The notes beneath the pieces were generated by a model that saw nothing but the letters and a program-made list of their open reading frames with translations, was not told where the DNA came from and made no database searches. From Novosphingobium sp. HII-3 (GTDB lineage: Bacteria; Pseudomonadota; Alphaproteobacteria; Sphingomonadales; Sphingomonadaceae), in the NCBI RefSeq assembly GCF_002916655.1, contig NZ_PPSM01000014.1, positions 372,001 to 436,000 on the forward strand: DNA of 64,000 nt, given 5' to 3'. The position numbers and the translations under genes were made by a program. Shown one piece after another: positions 52,564 to 62,559 of this stretch (position 1 is the first letter of the stretch; every line of letters begins with the position of its first letter).

Positions 52564-54108
52564 ATGAGCATTAACATCGGACCGCCGGCGATCGACGAGC
52601 TTCGTCCGCGTATCCTCGTGATCGGTGTAGGCGGAGCCGGCGGCAACGCGATCGCCAACATGATCCGCGCCCAGGTCGAAGGTGTCGACTTCGTGGTCGC
52701 GAATACCGACGCCCAGGCACTGAACAACTCGATCGCGGAAACGCGCATTCAGCTGGGGCCTGAGATCACACAGGGGCTGGGTGCCGGCGCCCGCCCGGAA
52801 GTGGGTCGCGCGGCGGCAGAGGAAACGCGCGAGGATCTCGAGCGCCTGCTGGACGGTGTCCACATGGTCTTTATCGCCGCCGGCATGGGCGGTGGCACCG
52901 GCACGGGCGCCGCGCCGATCATCGCGCAAGCCGCCCGTGAGAAGGGCGTCCTGACGGTCGGCGTCGTGTCCAAGCCGTTCATGTTCGAAGGCACGCGCCG
53001 CATGCGCGCAGCCGACTCCGGCATTGATGAGCTGCAGAAGCACGTCGACACCCTGATCGTCATTCCGAACCAGAACCTGTTCCTGGTGGCGAAGGCGGAG
53101 ACAACCTTCAAGGAAGCGTTCGAGCTTGCGGACGAGGTGCTGCAGCAGGGTGTGCGGTCGATCACCGACCTGATGATCATGCCGGGCCTCATCAACCTTG
53201 ACTTCGCAGACGTCCGTTCCGTCATGGGCGAGATGGGCAAGGCCATGATGGGTACGGGCGAGGGCGAAGGCCCGAACCGCGCGCTCGAAGCGGCGGAGCG
53301 CGCGATCGCCAACCCGCTGCTTGACGGGGTGTCGATGCAGGGCGCCAAGGGCGTCATTATTTCGATCATCGGCGGCGACGACATGAAGCTGCTCGAAGTC
53401 GACGAGGCCGCCAACCACATCCGCGAACTGGTCGATCCGGACGCGAACATCATCTGGGGTTCGGCGTTCAACCCTGACCTCCAAGGCAAGATCCGCGTCT
53501 CGGTCGTCGCCACCGGCATCGAACAGACGACCGAAATGGCGGAAATCGCCTCGCGTCCGTTGAACCTGGGCGCCTCGCGCGGTCCGGTGCGCCCGGCGGT
53601 CCAGGCTCCTGTCGTGCCGTCCTACCAGGCGCCCGCTCCGGCCCCGGCGCCGGCCCCGGTCGTTCCGCCGCAGCCCGTGGCGGCGCCCGCGCCGCAACCC
53701 GCCCCCCGTCCGGCGGCGTACGAACCTTCGGCCGAGCTCGAGCTCGGCGCCGAGGAAGAGGCTCAGGCAACCCCGGCTCCGACCGGTTTTGCAGGGCTGC
53801 GCGGTTTCCAGAAGGATGCGCTGCACCTCAACCAGGAAGCGGCGCCCGCTCCGACGGCTGCACCGGCACCTGCACCTGCACCGAAGGCGCAGGATGAACT
53901 TCTGCTCGACGGCGGACAGGCTGCGCCCGCACCCGTGCCGGCGGCGGCTCGTCCGAAGCCCGCAGGCGGTGGCAGCACCCTTTTTGAACGGATGACCAGC
54001 CTTTCGCGGCCCCGTCCGGGCGCGGACGCTCCGTCGGGCGGCGAGGACGAGGGCGAGGGAGGCTCCATCAGCATCCCGCGTTTCCTGGGCCGCCAGAACA
54101 ACCAGTAA
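52564..54108 (+). CDS. ftsZ: Cell division GTPase FtsZ
   Basis: Tubulin homologue forming the Z-ring. 514 residues from ATG 52564, with GCAGGAGAG upstream. Nucleotide loop [16 protein letters not shown], tubulin signature [14 protein letters not shown]7 loop [12 protein letters not shown] long Pro/Ala-rich linker (about residues 335-495) leads to the conserved C-terminal peptide IPRFLGRQ that binds FtsA and ZipA-like partners. Confidence 0.97.
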   Translation: MSINIGPPAIDELRPRILVIGVGGAGGNAIANMIRAQVEGVDFVVANTDAQALNNSIAETRIQLGPEITQGLGAGARPEVGRAAAEETREDLERLLDGVHMVFIAAGMGGGTGTGAAPIIAQAAREKGVLTVGVVSKPFMFEGTRRMRAADSGIDELQKHVDTLIVIPNQNLFLVAKAETTFKEAFELADEVLQQGVRSITDLMIMPGLINLDFADVRSVMGEMGKAMMGTGEGEGPNRALEAAERAIANPLLDGVSMQGAKGVIISIIGGDDMKLLEVDEAANHIRELVDPDANIIWGSAFNPDLQGKIRVSVVATGIEQTTEMAEIASRPLNLGASRGPVRPAVQAPVVPSYQAPAPAPAPAPVVPPQPVAAPAPQPAPRPAAYEPSAELELGAEEEAQATPAPTGFAGLRGFQKDALHLNQEAAPAPTAAPAPAPAPKAQDELLLDGGQAAPAPVPAAARPKPAGGGSTLFERMTSLSRPRPGADAPSGGEDEGEGGSISIPRFLGRQNNQ

Positions 54109-54117
54109 GACTACAGA

Positions 54118-54148
54118 AAGGGGAGGCCGGGTGGACTGGCTTCCCCTT
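54118..54148 (+). terminator. Hairpin after ftsZ, probable terminator
   Basis: 11-bp stem AAGGGGAGGCC / GGCTTCCCCTT (one G-T pair), 10 nt after the ftsZ stop. Only a short T content follows, so termination strength is uncertain. Confidence 0.5.
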
Positions 54149-54337
54149 CGGTCCTTCGGAAGGCGACACGTTCGTTTCCGGTTCATCTGTCACGGTGCAT
54201 AAGCGCCCCGCGCCTTGACAGAAGTGCGCGCCGCGCGGCTTCCGACCGGCCGGCGGTCATTCAGCAGTTCACGAGATGCAGGCAACCCGCCGTGGCCGTG
54301 CCTTGCCCTTCGGTTGGAATGAGATGAGGACTTACCG

Positions 54338-56407
54338 GTGAAACAGTTGCTTGCGGGCTTGCTCGGCGGCGTCGCCTCGGTAGCGGCGCTTGCCTCGGCT
54401 CCCACCGCATCGGCGCAAGGGGCGTCGCATCCCGTCGTTCAGGCTATCCCGGGTGAGGACAACCGGAAGCTCACCGCCGCGCTGGCGCGGCTCGGGCGTG
54501 ATTCGCGCGACCTCGCGGCTCTGATCGATGCCGGCGATGCCGCAAGGGCGCTTCAGGACTACGATGCGGCCATCGGCTTCTACCGCCGCGCAGAAGAGGT
54601 GAGCGCGTCCAACGCCCGTGTGAAGGCCGGCCTCGGCAGCGCCTTCGTGCTGAAGGGCGATCCCCTTTCCGCGCTCCCGCATTTCGATGCCGCCGAGCGG
54701 GCGGGAGGCACGCCTGCACTGATGGCGGCCGATCGTGGCCTCGCCTACGACTTGCTGGGGGACAACGCTTCCGCACAGAAGTACTACACGCAGGCCCTGT
54801 CCGCCGTGCCCTCCGCCCAGGCGGACGAGGTCCGCAGCCGACTCGCGGTCAGCCAGGCGATCGCCGGCAACGCGGATGCAGCTTACAAGACGCTGCTGCC
54901 GCTGCTTAACAAGCAGGACAAGCCGGGCTGGCGCACGCGGGCTTTCACGCTTGCCATCGCCGGGGAGACGAGTGAGGCCGTGGACGTGGCGGGCAAGATC
55001 CTGCCCTCGCCGCTCGCCGCGAATATCGCGCCCTACCTGCGGTACATGCCCCGGCTCACGCCCGCACAGCAGGCTGCGGCGGCAAACCTCGGGCGCTTTC
55101 CCAAGGCTTCCGAAATCGGACGCGACGATCCGCGCATAGCCGCCTACACCCCGCCCGCAACGGTCGGGGCAGGGGGCGCCCTCGTTCCCAAAGGCGCGCC
55201 GCTCGGTCGGCCGCTGGCGACGACGACGGCGGCGGCCCGCACCGCAGCGACGACGCGCCGGACGCGCAGCGCGCGTTCCGCGGCGACAGGGGGGCGGCAG
55301 AGGACCGGCGCGAACGCCACCCGCGCGGCGCAGGTTGCCGCTGCCGATCCGGAGCGCGTGGCTCCTCCTGAACCCAAACCGGCGATCGAACGCGCGACGG
55401 GCGAATTGCCGCCGCTGGCGCGCAGCACCCCTGCGCCGAGCACGGCTGCCACGATGGTCGCAGCCCTCGCGCCGGTGCAGGCGACAACGGCCTCCACAGC
55501 CACCCTCGCGCCGACGCCGACTGCCGCGCCCGGCCTTTGGGGTGCGGCGGCACCATCGTCCAGCGCGGTCCCCCTTTCGGGTGCGGGGCAGCCGACACCC
55601 GCAGCGCCGCCGCGTCTTAGCCTTCCTCCGGTCACGCAGGCCCCTTCGCCCACGCCTGGAGCCACGCCGCGCGTGACGCTTCCGCAGGTGGTGCAGGGCG
55701 CCTCGGCGCCTTCCGGGACGGGGACCACGTCGTCAGCGCCGGCTCTGGCTGCGGCGGCGCCCGCGCCTGCCCCCGCCCCCGCCCCCGCGCGTACCGCTTC
55801 GCCTATCGCGGCCGCTTCCGCGCCGAGCGGTCCTCCGCCCGGCCCCGGTCAGCTGTCGCTTTCGGACATCTTCGCCGATCTCGGTCGGCCTACCGTGGAA
55901 GCCCTGCCTGTCTCAGGAGCGGTCGACATGCGGCTGATCACGCCGGCTGCGCCGCCCCCGCCGCCGCGCGTTCAGCTGCCCACGCCTGAAGACATGAAGC
56001 CGATCGAGGCCAGGACGAAGGCCGCAGAGCCGGAAGCCAAGGCCGAGCCCCGGAGCCGGACCGCGAAGGCGAGCGAAGCCCCGGCCAAGGGCAAGGCAAA
56101 GGCGGACGCGGCGAAGAAGAAGCCCGCTCATCCCAGCCGGACCTGGGTGCAGATCGGCGTCGGCCGGGACAAGGCCGCCATCGCTTTTGACTGGCGTCGC
56201 AACGTGCGGGAGTACGGCTTTCTCTTCAAATCACGTGAACCTTACGTCAGCGATATGGGGCACACGAACCGCGTGGTGGTGGGGCCTTTCGCGTCCCGCA
56301 CGGCGGCAAACGCGTTCATCGCCGACGCGCGCAAGCAGGGCTTCACGAACGTTCTCCCATGGGTCAGCGAGGACGGCGAGGCGGTGGAACCGCTAGCGGC
56401 GAAGTAG
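54338..56407 (+). CDS. Exported TPR and SPOR-domain protein
   Basis: 689 residues from GTG 54338 with GAGGA upstream. Signal peptide (LASAPTASAQG), four or so TPR-like helices at about residues 60-260, a very Pro/Ala/Thr-rich middle of about 300 residues, and a C-terminal SPOR domain (RTWVQIGVGRDKAAIAF; NRVVVGPFASRTAANAFIA; KQGFTNVLPWVSEDGE). SPOR domains bind denuded peptidoglycan at the septum. Its position right after ftsZ suggests a division role; the family name is not known to me. Confidence 0.82.
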   Translation: MKQLLAGLLGGVASVAALASAPTASAQGASHPVVQAIPGEDNRKLTAALARLGRDSRDLAALIDAGDAARALQDYDAAIGFYRRAEEVSASNARVKAGLGSAFVLKGDPLSALPHFDAAERAGGTPALMAADRGLAYDLLGDNASAQKYYTQALSAVPSAQADEVRSRLAVSQAIAGNADAAYKTLLPLLNKQDKPGWRTRAFTLAIAGETSEAVDVAGKILPSPLAANIAPYLRYMPRLTPAQQAAAANLGRFPKASEIGRDDPRIAAYTPPATVGAGGALVPKGAPLGRPLATTTAAARTAATTRRTRSARSAATGGRQRTGANATRAAQVAAADPERVAPPEPKPAIERATGELPPLARSTPAPSTAATMVAALAPVQATTASTATLAPTPTAAPGLWGAAAPSSSAVPLSGAGQPTPAAPPRLSLPPVTQAPSPTPGATPRVTLPQVVQGASAPSGTGTTSSAPALAAAAPAPAPAPAPARTASPIAAASAPSGPPPGPGQLSLSDIFADLGRPTVEALPVSGAVDMRLITPAAPPPPPRVQLPTPEDMKPIEARTKAAEPEAKAEPRSRTAKASEAPAKGKAKADAAKKKPAHPSRTWVQIGVGRDKAAIAFDWRRNVREYGFLFKSREPYVSDMGHTNRVVVGPFASRTAANAFIADARKQGFTNVLPWVSEDGEAVEPLAAK

Positions 56408-56462
56408 TGCCGGCGGCCGCGCAGGTCATTTCAGGTGGCGGACAAGTCCCGTGAGGCGACGT

Positions 56463-56471
56463 TTATCCACA
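56463..56471. promoter_or_regulatory. DnaA-box 9-mer
   Basis: A perfect TTATCCACA in the gap between the SPOR gene and the YbjN gene. Single site with no cluster or AT-rich unwinding region, so it is not an origin; it might help regulate the next gene. Confidence 0.3.
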
Positions 56472-56575
56472 CGCTGTAAACAGGCTTGTGCAGTTATGCG
56501 CAGGGGAACGCGGAACACGGATTGTGCTTACCCGTCGCCAGGCAGCATCCATGCACGCGTATTCGCGGAGGGCTG

Positions 56576-57094
56576 ATGTCGTATACTATGAGGACCGTTG
56601 AGGACGATATCGACCGGGACGACGAGGCCGCACCCGTGGAGATGCTTGCCTCGCTGTTCGAGGCGCGGGACTGGCCTTTCGAATTCTCCGGCGAGGATGA
56701 AATCTCCGCCGAGATCAAGGGGGCCTGGGCCACGTACCAGCTGCAGGCCATCTGGCGCTCGGAAGACCGCGTGCTTCAGCTCCTGTGTCTTCCCGACATC
56801 CGCATCGCCGAGGCCAAGCGTCCGGCCGTGTTCGAGGCGCTGGCGCTGATCAACGAACAGCTGTGGCTCGGCCACTTCGACGTCTGGTCGAACGGCGGCG
56901 TGGTGCTGTACCGCCACGGGCTGATGCTGGGGCCGGACGGTCTGCTCGGCCCCGGTCAGGCGCAGATGGTCGTCGAAGCGGCGGTCGAGGAGTGCGATCG
57001 CTTCTACCCCGTGTTCCAGTTCATCCTCTGGGGCGACAAGACGCCGGCCGAGGCGCTTGCCGCGGCGCTCGTGGACGCGGCCGGGGAAGCCTGA
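56576..57094 (+). CDS. YbjN domain-containing protein
   Basis: 172 residues from ATG 56576 (GGAGGG lies just 3 nt upstream, so ATG 56588 is an alternative). YbjN/type III secretion chaperone-like fold: FEFSGEDEISAEIKGAWATYQ, LALINEQLWLGHFDVWSNGG, VLYRHGLMLGPDGLLGPGQ. Function unknown; E. coli YbjN affects motility and stress responses. It precedes proC by 86 bp. Confidence 0.85.
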   Translation: MSYTMRTVEDDIDRDDEAAPVEMLASLFEARDWPFEFSGEDEISAEIKGAWATYQLQAIWRSEDRVLQLLCLPDIRIAEAKRPAVFEALALINEQLWLGHFDVWSNGGVVLYRHGLMLGPDGLLGPGQAQMVVEAAVEECDRFYPVFQFILWGDKTPAEALAAALVDAAGEA

Positions 57095-57180
57095 GCGGCG
57101 CGCGGCCTGCGGGCGAGGGCCTTGGCAGAACGGCATCGCTCGCCTAAGCCGCGCCCCTCGGCTATCCGGAAGGGACGGAC

Positions 57181-57990
57181 ATGGAGCGGTTTCAGAACAT
57201 CCTGCTTGTGGGCTGCGGCAACATGGCCGGGGCCATGCTGACCGGATGGCTGGCCGCGGGCATTCCTGCCGCTCGGTTCACGGTCGTCGACCCTGCGCGT
57301 GAGGGGTTGCCGGACGGCGTGCGGCTCCTGCGCGAGCTGCCCCGGGATGGTCGCTTCGATGCCGTGCTCCTCGGGGTGAAGCCGCAGGGGCTCGATGGCG
57401 TGGCGCCCGCGCTGGCTCCGCTCGTCGGGCGGGAGACGGTGCTGTTCTCTATCCTCGCAGGTGTGGAGTTCAACAGCCTTGCCGCCCGGTTCCCGAACGC
57501 AGGCGCCCTGGTGCGGATCATGCCGAACCTGGCGGTCGCGATCGGCAAGTCCCCCATCGCTCTCGACGCGCGGGGCCTTGACGAAACCGGGCGGGCAGCC
57601 GTGACCGCGCTGATGGAGCCGCTTGGCACACCGGAATGGCTGGCGGGCGAGCACGAGTTCGACGCGGTGACGGCGCTTGCCGGTTGTGGGCCTGCTTTCG
57701 TCTACCGGTTCATCGATTCGCTGGCGGCAGGCGCGATCCGCCTCGGCCTGGACGAGGAGCAGTCGCGCCGGCTGGCGCTGGCGATGGTGGAGGGGGCCTC
57801 GCTTCTCGCCGCCGCATCCGACGCGACGCCCGGCCAACTGGCGGACCGCGTGGCAAGTCCGGGTGGCTCGACGCGGGCGGGGATGAACGTGCTCGACGCC
57901 GACGGGGCGCTGGCGGAGTTGGTGGCTGCGGCCATGGCCGCTTCGCGCGACCGGAACGCCGAAATGGCCGCCGAGGCGCGAAAGGGGTAA
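57181..57990 (+). CDS. proC: Pyrroline-5-carboxylate reductase
   Basis: Last step of proline synthesis. 269 residues. NAD(P) loop LLVGCGNMAGAMLTGWL, LGVKPQGLDGVAP, VRIMPNLAVAIGKS and the C-terminal GSTRAGMNVL block with its dimer helix ahead (LAGCGPAFVYRFIDSLAAGA). proB lies 3.4 kb downstream. Confidence 0.94.
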   Translation: MERFQNILLVGCGNMAGAMLTGWLAAGIPAARFTVVDPAREGLPDGVRLLRELPRDGRFDAVLLGVKPQGLDGVAPALAPLVGRETVLFSILAGVEFNSLAARFPNAGALVRIMPNLAVAIGKSPIALDARGLDETGRAAVTALMEPLGTPEWLAGEHEFDAVTALAGCGPAFVYRFIDSLAAGAIRLGLDEEQSRRLALAMVEGASLLAAASDATPGQLADRVASPGGSTRAGMNVLDADGALAELVAAAMAASRDRNAEMAAEARKG

Positions 57991-58043
57991 GCAGCGCCCC
58001 TGCGTCTTATACACTTTGTCACAAATGACTGGGTCCGGTTCTT

Positions 58044-58073
58044 CTTGAAACTTTCGGGGGGCGGCGCGATATT
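58044..58073 (+). promoter_or_regulatory. Possible heat-shock (sigma-32-like) promoter
   Basis: CTTGAAA at 58044-58050 equals the sigma-32 -35 consensus, and CGATATT follows about 17-19 nt later as a poor -10. It lies about 50 bp upstream of the Bax-inhibitor family gene. The -10 match is weak. Confidence 0.3.
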
Positions 58074-58125
58074 CACTTCAGAGCGGAACCGCATTGTGCA
58101 GGCTTTCCGCTGAAGGGAGTTAGAA

Positions 58126-58860
58126 ATGGCGAATTGGAACGACCCCCAGCCCCGTTCGGGCTTCGGTGCGTCTCCGAGCCTCGACGGGCGTACCGCCGGC
58201 CGGACCACCTACGATGCGGGTCTGCGTCGGCACATGCTGTCGATCTACAACTACATGGCCTCGGGCGTGCTGCTTTCGGGCATCGTCGCGCTGCTCTTCG
58301 CGCCTTACGCGCTGCAGATGATGCAGTCGCCGATCAAGTGGGTGGTCATGCTGGCCCCCCTCGGCTTCGTCTTCGCGATCAGCGGCGGTGCGCAGCGCTT
58401 CAGCGAAGGCACTCTCAAGGCTCTCTACTGGTCGTTCGCCGCAATCATGGGCGTGTCGCTCTCGACGATCTTCGTGGTCTTCACGATGACGTCGATCGCA
58501 ACCACCTTCTTCGCGACGGCCGCAGCTTTTGCCGGTCTCAGTCTCTACGGCTACACCACGAAGAAGGACCTGTCGGGCTTCGGCACGTTCCTGATCATGG
58601 GTGTCGTGGGCATCCTCGTCGCCTCGCTTATCAACCTCTTCGTGGGTTCGGGCGTGCTGCAGATGGTGATCTCGGTGCTGGGCGTGCTGATCTTTGCGGG
58701 CCTGACCGCCTATGACACGCAGATGCTGAAGAACCAGTACTTCCACCTTCGCGGAACGGACTTCGTGGGCAAGGCGGTCGTGCTGGGCGCACTGAGCCTG
58801 TACCTCGACTTCATCAACATGTTCCAGTTCCTGCTGAGCTTCCTCGGCCAGCGGGACTGA
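58126..58860 (+). CDS. Bax inhibitor-1 (BI-1/YccA) family membrane protein
   Basis: 244 residues, soluble N-terminus of about 35 residues, then seven hydrophobic helices. Family markers are ALYWSFAAIMGVSLSTIF and the C-terminal TAYDTQMLKNQYF and GALSLYLDFINMFQFLLSF. Relatives are Ca2+ leak channels or FtsH-interacting proteins such as YccA. GGGAG lies before the ATG. A strong terminator follows. Confidence 0.93.
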   Translation: MANWNDPQPRSGFGASPSLDGRTAGRTTYDAGLRRHMLSIYNYMASGVLLSGIVALLFAPYALQMMQSPIKWVVMLAPLGFVFAISGGAQRFSEGTLKALYWSFAAIMGVSLSTIFVVFTMTSIATTFFATAAAFAGLSLYGYTTKKDLSGFGTFLIMGVVGILVASLINLFVGSGVLQMVISVLGVLIFAGLTAYDTQMLKNQYFHLRGTDFVGKAVVLGALSLYLDFINMFQFLLSFLGQRD

Positions 58861-58914
58861 CCCGAAAACGATGGGCTGGCGGAGTAATCCACAGTCCAGT
58901 TCGGGGATAGCTGC

Positions 58915-58951
58915 GATGCCCGGTGCGTTTCATCGCACCGGGCATTTTCTT
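58915..58951 (+). terminator. Rho-independent terminator of the BI-1 gene
   Basis: Perfect 12-bp stem ATGCCCGGTGCG / CGCACCGGGCAT with loop TTTCAT, followed by TTTCTTT. Lies 55 bp past the stop codon. Confidence 0.9.
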
Positions 58952-59019
58952 TGTGCCGACGTGACGCTAGACCTCGTGGTCCACCTGATGGAGAACGATC
59001 GGTGAACCAAGGGAATGAG

Positions 59020-59862
59020 ATGACGGTGATCGAGCAGGGGCGCCGCCGCCTTTCTTTGCTGGCGGGCTCGGCGGTCGCCGTTACGCTCGCGGCTCTGGCC
59101 GGGTGCGCCAAGCCGCCGCCACCCCCGCCGCCGCCGCCGCCCGTGGTGGTCATTCCACCCATGCCGGCGCCGCCGATGGGCGCGCCGCTCAACATGGTGA
59201 CGCCGCCCAAGGCGGAAGACGGCACGCGCCAGACCGTGAACCGCGGCATCTCCACATCGCAGACGGTGTGGAACTTCCGGTCGGCCTACAACGTCGCCGC
59301 GCTGAACTGCGTCGAGGCGGAATACACGCCGATTCTTGACGGCTACAAGCGCTTCCTCACGGTTTACGACCAGTCGCTCGACCGCGCGAGCAACGAGATC
59401 GACGCCAGCTTCCGCACGCAGCACACCGGCCGTGCCGCCATCGTGGCGCGCGAAACCTATCAGACGCAGGTCTACAACTTCTTCTCGCTGCCGCCGGTGG
59501 ATTCCGGCTTCTGCAAGGCTGCGATGGAAGTCAGCGCCGAACTGATGACGGTTGATCCCACTCAGTTCGAGGCGTGGTCCTACACCGGGCTGGCCAAGCT
59601 CGAAGCGCCGTTCAAGGCGTTCTTCGACGCTTACGACCAGTACCGCGCCGATCTCGCCGCCTGGCAGTCGCGGTACGGGTCGAACGGGCTGATCATCGTG
59701 CGGCCTACCTCGGGACAGGCCTCCGCCGGTCCGGTGCCGACCCCGGTGGCGACGCAAACCTTGCCGCAGCCGCAGCCACTGTCGCAGGCCCAGACGGTGA
59801 CGCAGGCGCCGGCGCAGCCACAGGCCGTTCAGCCGACGATCACGCTGCCGACGGTGCAGTGA
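59020..59862 (+). CDS. Proline-rich lipoprotein, unknown function
   Basis: 280 residues from ATG 59020, with AAGGGA upstream. Lipobox LAALAGC at about residue 27, then [12 protein letters not shown] with ten prolines in a row. The middle contains [28 protein letters not shown] and [19 protein letters not shown], helical with two Cys; the tail is Pro/Gln/Thr-rich. Not assigned to a family by me. Strong terminators bracket it on both sides, so it is monocistronic. The proline run should require EF-P for translation. Confidence 0.75.
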   Translation: MTVIEQGRRRLSLLAGSAVAVTLAALAGCAKPPPPPPPPPPVVVIPPMPAPPMGAPLNMVTPPKAEDGTRQTVNRGISTSQTVWNFRSAYNVAALNCVEAEYTPILDGYKRFLTVYDQSLDRASNEIDASFRTQHTGRAAIVARETYQTQVYNFFSLPPVDSGFCKAAMEVSAELMTVDPTQFEAWSYTGLAKLEAPFKAFFDAYDQYRADLAAWQSRYGSNGLIIVRPTSGQASAGPVPTPVATQTLPQPQPLSQAQTVTQAPAQPQAVQPTITLPTVQ

Positions 59863-59880
59863 GGCCGTGACAAGACCGCG

Positions 59881-59917
59881 TGGCGCGGGAATGTCGATTC
59901 TCGCGCCATGCATTTTT
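59881..59917 (+). terminator. Rho-independent terminator after the proline-rich lipoprotein
   Basis: 12-bp stem TGGCGCGGGAAT / ATTCTCGCGCCA (one G-T pair), loop GTCG, then TGCATTTTT. It starts 18 bp past the stop codon. Confidence 0.88.
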
Positions 59918-59993
59918 GGACTTCCGCGCGCCGCCGCTGTTCGCTAAAGGAGCGCTCCCGGTGCGGTGACGCGGCGGGCTTGAGTACTGGAAC

Positions 59994-60069
<76 letters not shown>

Positions 60070-60114
60070 CCAGTATATCAGAATTTCAGGCATGTCCGGA
60101 AGAGCCGGGCACCA

Positions 60115-60143
60115 CCCGGCCCGCGACACGGCCGGGTTTTTTG
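60115..60143 (+). terminator. Rho-independent terminator of tRNA-Ala
   Basis: Stem CCCGGCC / GGCCGGG with an 8-nt loop, followed by six T, 45 nt after the tRNA. Confidence 0.88.
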
Positions 60144-60241
60144 TTTATCTGCGGCCAGCGGCGCTCGACGGGGAAATCGTCACCAGCGACCGGGACCGGT
60201 CGCGATCAGGGCGCCAGGAACAGCGCCAAAGGCGACGGACC

Positions 60242-61297
60242 ATGCATTTTCTCGACCAAGCCAAGATCTACATTCGCGCCGGCGCCGGTGGCCCGGGTGC
60301 CGTCAGCTTCCGGCGTGAGAAGTACGTCGAATACGGCGGCCCCGACGGCGGCAACGGCGGCAAGGGCGCGGACATCGTGGTCGAAGCAGTCGCCGGTCTC
60401 AACACCCTCATCGACTTCCGCTACACCCAGCACTTCAAGGCGCCGCGCGGCGGGCATGGCATGGGCAAGAACCGCAACGGCGCTGCGGGCAAGGACCTTG
60501 TCATCAAGGTTCCCGTCGGCACCCAGATCATTTCGGACGAGGATCGCGAAACGGTGCTCGCCGACCTGACCGAGGCGGGCCAGCGCGTCGTCCTGCTCGA
60601 AGGCGGACTCGGCGGCCGGGGTAACGCCAGCTACAAGACCAGCACCAACCGCGCACCGCGCCAGCACCAGCCGGGCATGCCTGCGGAGGAAATGTGGGTG
60701 TGGCTGCGGCTCAAGCTGCTTGCCGACGTCGGCCTTGTGGGTATGCCCAACGCGGGCAAGTCTACCTTCATCAACAAGCTGTCCAACACCAAGGCGAAGG
60801 TCGGCGACTACGCCTTCACCACCTTGCGCCCGCAGCTGGGCGTGGTCACGCACAAGCACCGCGAGTTCGTCCTCGCCGATATTCCCGGCCTGATCGCAGG
60901 CGCGGCGGATGGCGCGGGCATCGGCGACCGCTTCCTCGGTCACATCGAGCGCTGCCGTGTCCTTGTCCACCTGATCGACATCTCGAACACCGATCCGGTG
61001 GAAGCGATGCAGATCGTGGAGGAGGAGCTCGAGGCCTACGGTGGCGGGCTTGAAGACAAGCCGCGCCTTGTCGCGCTGAACAAGATCGACCTCGTCGATG
61101 ACGCGCTGGCGGAAGACTACGCGCGCGAACTGCTGAAGGCGGGTGCGGACGAGGTGTTCCCGATTTCCGGCGCTACGGGCAAGGGTATCTCGAAGCTGCT
61201 GGACGCGGTGATCGACTACCTGCCTGCCGCGACCGTCACCGAACGCCCCGAGGGCGAGCGTGAGGACGCGGACGACAAGCCCTGGTCGCCGATCTGA
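60242..61297 (+). CDS. obgE: GTPase ObgE/CgtA
   Basis: Essential GTPase for 50S ribosome assembly and stress signalling. 351 residues from ATG 60242. Glycine-rich Obg fold (FRREKYVEYGGPDGGNGGKG), then G domain: G1 VGMPNAGKSTFINK, switch region TTLRPQLGVV, G3 DIPGLIAGAADGAGIG, G4 NKIDLV. The longer upstream frame passes the tRNA terminator, so this start is preferred. Confidence 0.95.
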   Translation: MHFLDQAKIYIRAGAGGPGAVSFRREKYVEYGGPDGGNGGKGADIVVEAVAGLNTLIDFRYTQHFKAPRGGHGMGKNRNGAAGKDLVIKVPVGTQIISDEDRETVLADLTEAGQRVVLLEGGLGGRGNASYKTSTNRAPRQHQPGMPAEEMWVWLRLKLLADVGLVGMPNAGKSTFINKLSNTKAKVGDYAFTTLRPQLGVVTHKHREFVLADIPGLIAGAADGAGIGDRFLGHIERCRVLVHLIDISNTDPVEAMQIVEEELEAYGGGLEDKPRLVALNKIDLVDDALAEDYARELLKAGADEVFPISGATGKGISKLLDAVIDYLPAATVTERPEGEREDADDKPWSPI

Positions 61298-61428
61298 TCG
61301 GCCGGGTCCGTCGCGTCGTCGGCCTGCCGCGCGTCCTGCTGTGACGGCGAGGCGGGCCGGACGCGGCCTGGACCGACCAACCTTGCGCTTTCCTCAACTT
61401 GCGCTTTCCCTTAGAGGCTGGCGTTCCC

Positions 61429-62559
61429 ATGCCCATAGCCCGAATCTCCGACCTCGCCGATCCCGCTCTCGCCCCGCGCCTTGTCATCAAGGTGGGGTCC
61501 GCGTTGCTGGTCGGCGCGGATGGCGTGCGCCGCGCCTGGATCACGCAGCTGGTCGGCGAAATCGCGGAGGCGCGTGCGCGCGGCCAGGACGTCATCGTCG
61601 TATCTTCGGGCGCAATCGCGCTGGGCGCGGCGACTCTCGGGCTTGAGAGAGGGGGGCGCGGCAGCCTCGCCGACGCGCAGGCAAGCGCCGCCGTGGGGCA
61701 GATCGCGCTATCGGGTCTCTGGGCGGAGCTGCTGGGCCGGCACGGCCTGACGGCGGCGCAGATGCTGCTGACGCTGGAGGATCTGGAGGATCGCCGCCGC
61801 TACCTCAATGTCACCGCAACCCTGACACGGCTTCTGGATGCGGGCGCGGTTCCCGTCATCAACGAGAACGATTCGGTCGCGACCGAGGAGATCCGCTTCG
61901 GTGACAACGACCGTCTCGCGGCACGGGTCGCGCAGGCCGCCGGGGCCAGCGCGGTTGTCCTGCTGTCGGACATCGACGGCCTTTACGACCGGCATCCCAG
62001 GCTCCCGGGCGCGCGGATGATCCCGGTGGTGGAGGGTGTGACAGAAGAGGTGCGCGCCATGGCCAGTCCCGAGTCCAGCTCCGGCATGGGGTCCGGCGGT
62101 ATGGTGTCGAAGCTGCAGGCAGCCGAAATCGCGGAGCTTGCAGGCATCTGCCTCGTTATCGGTAACGGCCAGCATGAGCGGCCCGTGGCCCGGATCATCG
62201 ACCAGGGTATCGGGACGCTCTTCGTGCCCCGGCGCAAGGCCGCGGCGCGCAAGGCATGGCTGGGCGGGCGTCTGCGCCTCAAGGGGGAGATCATGGTGGA
62301 TGACGGCGCTGCCGCGGCACTGGAGCGGGGCTCCAGCCTTCTCGCCAAGGGCGTGACGGCGGTAGAAGGCATCTTCGCACGCGGTGACGCGGTCGCGATC
62401 GTGGATCGGGAGGGCAGGGTGCTGGGGCATGGCCTTTCCGAATACGCGGCCGGTGAGTGCGTCGCGATCCTTGGCCTGCATTCGCGTGAACAGGAGGACG
62501 TGCTGGGCTATGCACCGCGCTCCGCCGTGGTCCACCGCGACCAGATGGTGTTGAAATGA
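61429..62559 (+). CDS. proB: Glutamate 5-kinase with PUA domain
   Basis: First step of proline synthesis. 376 residues from ATG 61429. Amino-acid kinase domain: LVIKVGSALLVG, VVSSGAIALGAATL, INENDSVATEEIRFGDNDRL; C-terminal PUA domain from about residue 280 (GEIMVDDGAAAALERGSSL). Product inhibition by proline is typical of the family. Overlaps the next gene by 4 nt. Confidence 0.95.
   Translation: MPIARISDLADPALAPRLVIKVGSALLVGADGVRRAWITQLVGEIAEARARGQDVIVVSSGAIALGAATLGLERGGRGSLADAQASAAVGQIALSGLWAELLGRHGLTAAQMLLTLEDLEDRRRYLNVTATLTRLLDAGAVPVINENDSVATEEIRFGDNDRLAARVAQAAGASAVVLLSDIDGLYDRHPRLPGARMIPVVEGVTEEVRAMASPESSSGMGSGGMVSKLQAAEIAELAGICLVIGNGQHERPVARIIDQGIGTLFVPRRKAAARKAWLGGRLRLKGEIMVDDGAAAALERGSSLLAKGVTAVEGIFARGDAVAIVDREGRVLGHGLSEYAAGECVAILGLHSREQEDVLGYAPRSAVVHRDQMVLK

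Noticed and set aside
56463..56471. Replication origin
   Set aside because: A single DnaA box without clustering, AT-rich DNA or neighbouring origin genes is not enough.
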